The translations under genes and the position numbers were made by a program. A stretch of DNA of 24,606 nucleotides, from NCBI GenBank assembly GCA_045544655.1, contig JAZPZL010000180.1, forward strand, positions 1 through 24,606. The letters run 5' to 3'. Under the pieces are notes generated by a model. That model worked only from the letters and a program-made list of their open reading frames with translations. It made no database searches and was not told the origin of the DNA. Shown here in pieces: positions 22,786 through 24,606 of this stretch; the first letter of the stretch is position 1, and each line of letters begins with the position of its first letter. Origin of the DNA: RGIG5579 sp045544655. Lineage in GTDB: Bacteria > Bacillota > Clostridia > Oscillospirales > SIG627.

Positions 22786-24189
22786 TTAATATTCAATGCC
22801 CCAAGGCTCGGCAAAGCTTTTTTGTGCCTGGCGGATATGGGGACGGGCGGTTGCGCTGATGCAGTGCAAAATCGCCGTATTCAACTCCACGGCAACGCGC
22901 ACCTGCCGCCCAAGAACCTCAGAAAGCTGATGCTCCTTCCAGCGGGGAATCACGTCCGTATCGTCATCATAGGCAAAGGGAATGCAATCGTCGAAAGAAA
23001 AGCCTTCGATAAATTCCCCCGTCCGCTCCATCAGACCGAAACGGACGAACCCGTAATTTGCGCGGATATTGAAACTCAGATCATCTTTGATCAGCTGAAT
23101 GGGCTTAGTTACCACCTTGCCGCCCAGACCTACGCTCTCAATCCCGCAAAATCCATCGCGTCGAATCTTGTAAATGGGACTTCCCGTTTTGATCTTTTTG
23201 CCCTGCAAGGCATCGGCGCGCGCTTTGTTGCTATCCTGAGTTCCGTGAACGAAAATGGCACCGGAGCAAATGATATAGTAATCCTTTCCGTCAATGCTTT
23301 GGCAGATATCCTGCGGTGCAAGACCGGCGCAACCGGGCTCGGGCGGCAAAGGGCGTTCCATCAAGGGCTTGCCCGTTGTGGCAAGAAATTCCTTTCCGTC
23401 ATAGCTGTATACCAATTCCGGCTCCATATAGCCAAACATTCGGGTATAATCCTCGCTGTAAAGGCCGGTATTGTACCGCCATACGAGACCGTAGAAAATA
23501 CCATCCATAAAGCGGGCACCCATTGCATAGTGATGCATCGCGGTAAAGCCGTCGTTGTAGGAGGCACCGGGATGCAGAATGATCCGCGGATCGGACCAGT
23601 TTTTCAAATCCTTTGAGTCCTTCACGGAGATTCTGCGATCGACGTGAGCCGAGCGGTGCAAAAGCGTATAAGAAGCATCGTAGGGGTTATAAAAAATAGA
23701 ATTGCGGGTATCACTGGTAAAGGGATGAATCAAACAGCTATGATCGTTTTTCCAGTTCACACCGTCTGCCGAAAAAGCAAGTTCCACCTCTTTGGGAAGA
23801 CCTTTTCTTCCCATACGGGTCATACCGCAAAGCTTGTAGCGACGATCGGGATCGGGATCATATTCATCGTAAAGGACACTGCACCCATGAACACCGCTTT
23901 CCCCATCGTAGAGCACGTCGCTTCCCTCGGGGGTGACGAGAGGCTCAAAGTGGATCAGATCACGGCTTTCCCACGCCTTGAGATGGCGAGGACCGTCTTT
24001 TCCCCTTTCTATGAGCACCTCGTAGTAAACGCGGTACGTTTCTCGCTCTTTATCATAAACCAAAGAACTGTAGGGCCCTGCGGCACAAAGGGAAAAGGGT
24101 TCGGGAGAAAACCATCTGCGCACGGTTCCAACACGAAAATCAATCCAAAAATCATCAAACAGCGGCAACTTCATTCGATTACATTCCAT
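22786..24189 (-). CDS. Glycoside hydrolase-like beta-propeller protein (GH32/GH43-like fold)
   Basis: 467 residues, no signal peptide, so probably intracellular. It has repeated blade-like patterns typical of GH32/43-type five-bladed propellers: LKAWESRDLIHFEPL, ELAFSADGVNWKN, ISVKDSKDLKNWSDP and VYSYDGKEFLAT. A C-terminal beta-sandwich-like part follows, from about residue 355 on. Acidic residues are plentiful, but I cannot name the catalytic pair. I chose the ATG at 24187-24189 because AAGGAGGG lies ahead of it; a longer in-frame reading to 24267 would begin inside the hairpin and run through the promoter. First gene of the operon with the acetyltransferase and PHP genes. Substrate not determinable. 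Confidence 0.72.
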   Translation of the reverse strand: MECNRMKLPLFDDFWIDFRVGTVRRWFSPEPFSLCAAGPYSSLVYDKERETYRVYYEVLIERGKDGPRHLKAWESRDLIHFEPLVTPEGSDVLYDGESGVHGCSVLYDEYDPDPDRRYKLCGMTRMGRKGLPKEVELAFSADGVNWKNDHSCLIHPFTSDTRNSIFYNPYDASYTLLHRSAHVDRRISVKDSKDLKNWSDPRIILHPGASYNDGFTAMHHYAMGARFMDGIFYGLVWRYNTGLYSEDYTRMFGYMEPELVYSYDGKEFLATTGKPLMERPLPPEPGCAGLAPQDICQSIDGKDYYIICSGAIFVHGTQDSNKARADALQGKKIKTGSPIYKIRRDGFCGIESVGLGGKVVTKPIQLIKDDLSFNIRANYGFVRFGLMERTGEFIEGFSFDDCIPFAYDDDTDVIPRWKEHQLSEVLGRQVRVAVELNTAILHCISATARPHIRQAQKSFAEPWGIEY

Positions 24190-24214
24190 CGCTTTGCCCT
24201 CCTTATTTTTCCCT

Positions 24215-24243
24215 ATTATAGCATCAAAGCATCGCCCTTGCAA
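24215..24243 (-). promoter_or_regulatory. Sigma-A promoter of the glycosidase-like/AAC(3)/PHP operon
   Basis: On the minus strand TTGCAA (24238-24243) and TATAAT (24215-24220) are 17 bases apart, about 25 bases before the ATG. The -35 lies directly beside a 30-base hairpin. Confidence 0.88.
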
Positions 24244-24246
24244 TAG

Positions 24247-24276
24247 AAAAATCCGATGCAAATGCATCGGATTTTT
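24247..24276. terminator. Perfect hairpin with T tracts on both strands
   Basis: AAAAATCCGATGCA (24247-24260) and TGCATCGGATTTTT (24263-24276) are perfectly complementary around a two-base centre. It has the form of an intrinsic terminator on either strand and insulates the promoter at 24215-24243 from transcripts coming from the right. Confidence 0.75.
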
Positions 24277-24290
24277 AGCAATGAAGCGGG

Positions 24291-24334
24291 AAAAGATATT
24301 TTTCCCAATTTTGCGTATGGGTTTGAACTCTTAC
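24291..24334. repeat. 44-bp repeat, copy A
   Basis: Begins AAAAGATATTTTT and includes TTTTGCGTATG and TTTGAA. It matches copy B (24424-24467) at 37 of 44 positions without gaps, counted by eye. It follows the hairpin at 24247-24276. Confidence 0.8.
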
Positions 24335-24375
24335 ATAAAATGAAATCCTTGCTGACGCAAGGGTGGATTTAGTTG

Positions 24376-24406
24376 AAAAAAGCACCGACAAAGTCGATGC
24401 TTTTTT
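24376..24406. terminator. Terminator-like hairpin
   Basis: AAAAAAGCACCGAC (24376-24389) pairs with GTCGATGCTTTTTT (24393-24406), with one mismatch and a three-base loop. T runs are present on either strand, as in the hairpin at 24247-24276. Confidence 0.7.
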
Positions 24407-24423
24407 CTGTGTAAGGACTATAA

Positions 24424-24467
24424 AAAAGATATTTTTGCCGTTTTTGCGTATGAATTTGAAGTCTCAC
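24424..24467. repeat. 44-bp repeat, copy B
   Basis: Same order of blocks as copy A, 133 bases further on, and likewise placed just after a T-tailed hairpin (24376-24406). Hairpin plus repeat therefore looks like a unit present twice. Confidence 0.8.
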
Positions 24468-24476
24468 GGTTTTTGA

Positions 24477-24606
24477 GTGAAGCACAAGGCTTCACCTTGC
24501 GTGATGCGATGCTGTCGCATCGTGATGTTGCTCACTTTGTTCGCAGTGATGTGATGTTTGGCGCCACACGCCAAAGGCGTGCATCACGGACCGCAGGTCT
24601 GCATCA
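24477..24606. repeat. Modular stem-loop array punctuated by GTGATG/CATCAC (continues past window)
   Basis: Successive small inverted repeats are GTGAAGC/GCTTCAC (24477-24495), GATGC/GCATC (24508-24521), TGC..GCA (24529-24545), TTTGGCG/CGCCAAA (24557-24575), ACGCC/GGCGT (24568-24580) and GACC/GGTC (24589-24599). They are separated by GTGATG at 24501, 24522, 24546 and 24551, by CATCAC at 24582, and by GCATCA at the window end. It is not a CRISPR: units differ in sequence and length. Nature unknown. Confidence 0.7.

Larger units (their letters stand above)
24277..24606. other. Gene-free, repeat- and hairpin-rich region
   Basis: No credible coding sequence is seen. It holds two diverged copies of a 44-base repeat, an imperfect hairpin at 24343-24370, a terminator-like hairpin at 24376-24406 and an array of small stem-loops from 24477 to the window end. 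Some of these can fold in competing ways. Confidence 0.7.

Noticed and set aside
24477..24606. CRISPR array
   Set aside because: There is no constant direct repeat with regular spacers; the repeated element is a 6-7 base linker and the units are themselves inverted repeats of varied length.

Overview
The window looks like chromosomal DNA from a low-GC Gram-positive of the class Clostridia, probably an uncultured gut-type member. This is inference. It rests on the single-subunit glycyl-tRNA synthetase, a MecA adaptor, a PdaA-like muramic-delta-lactam deacetylase (suggesting a spore former), strong AGGAGG-like ribosome binding sites, textbook sigma-A promoters and intrinsic terminators. Sixteen protein genes are supported (one cut by the left edge). 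I see no rRNA, tRNA, CRISPR or transposase gene.

Left block (1-4754, minus strand): a three-gene cluster reading helicase, MoxR-type AAA+ ATPase, and a metallopeptidase-like (DUF2201/VWA-type) protein that runs off the window. This is the least housekeeping-like part and the best candidate for an undescribed multi-protein system. A small plus-strand membrane protein (DUF6512-like) follows. It shares a bidirectional terminator with glyQS.

Middle block (5558-12092, minus strand): glyQS with its own promoter, and upstream of it an operon of ABC exporter half, DUF1854 protein, ABC exporter half. Both exporter halves carry an unusual N-terminal extension with a four-cysteine zinc ribbon.

Plus-strand block (12324-20912): a first operon with mecA and a family-4 uracil-DNA glycosylase; then, after an intrinsic terminator, two overlapping polysaccharide deacetylase genes. 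A second operon, driven by a near-consensus promoter at 14924-14952, has a YhaN/SbcC-like coiled-coil ATPase with a membrane hairpin, recG, an MscS-family channel and a PHP-domain phosphoesterase. It ends in a perfect 32-bp palindromic terminator.

Right block (20955-24189, minus strand): a compact operon reading glycosidase-like beta-propeller protein, AAC(3)-family acetyltransferase, PHP/CehA-type metallohydrolase, from a strong promoter. The last 417 bases (24190-24606) hold no gene but are dense in structure: that promoter, two intrinsic-terminator-like hairpins, two copies of a 44-bp repeat, and a modular array of small stem-loops punctuated by GTGATG/CATCAC that continues past the window end.
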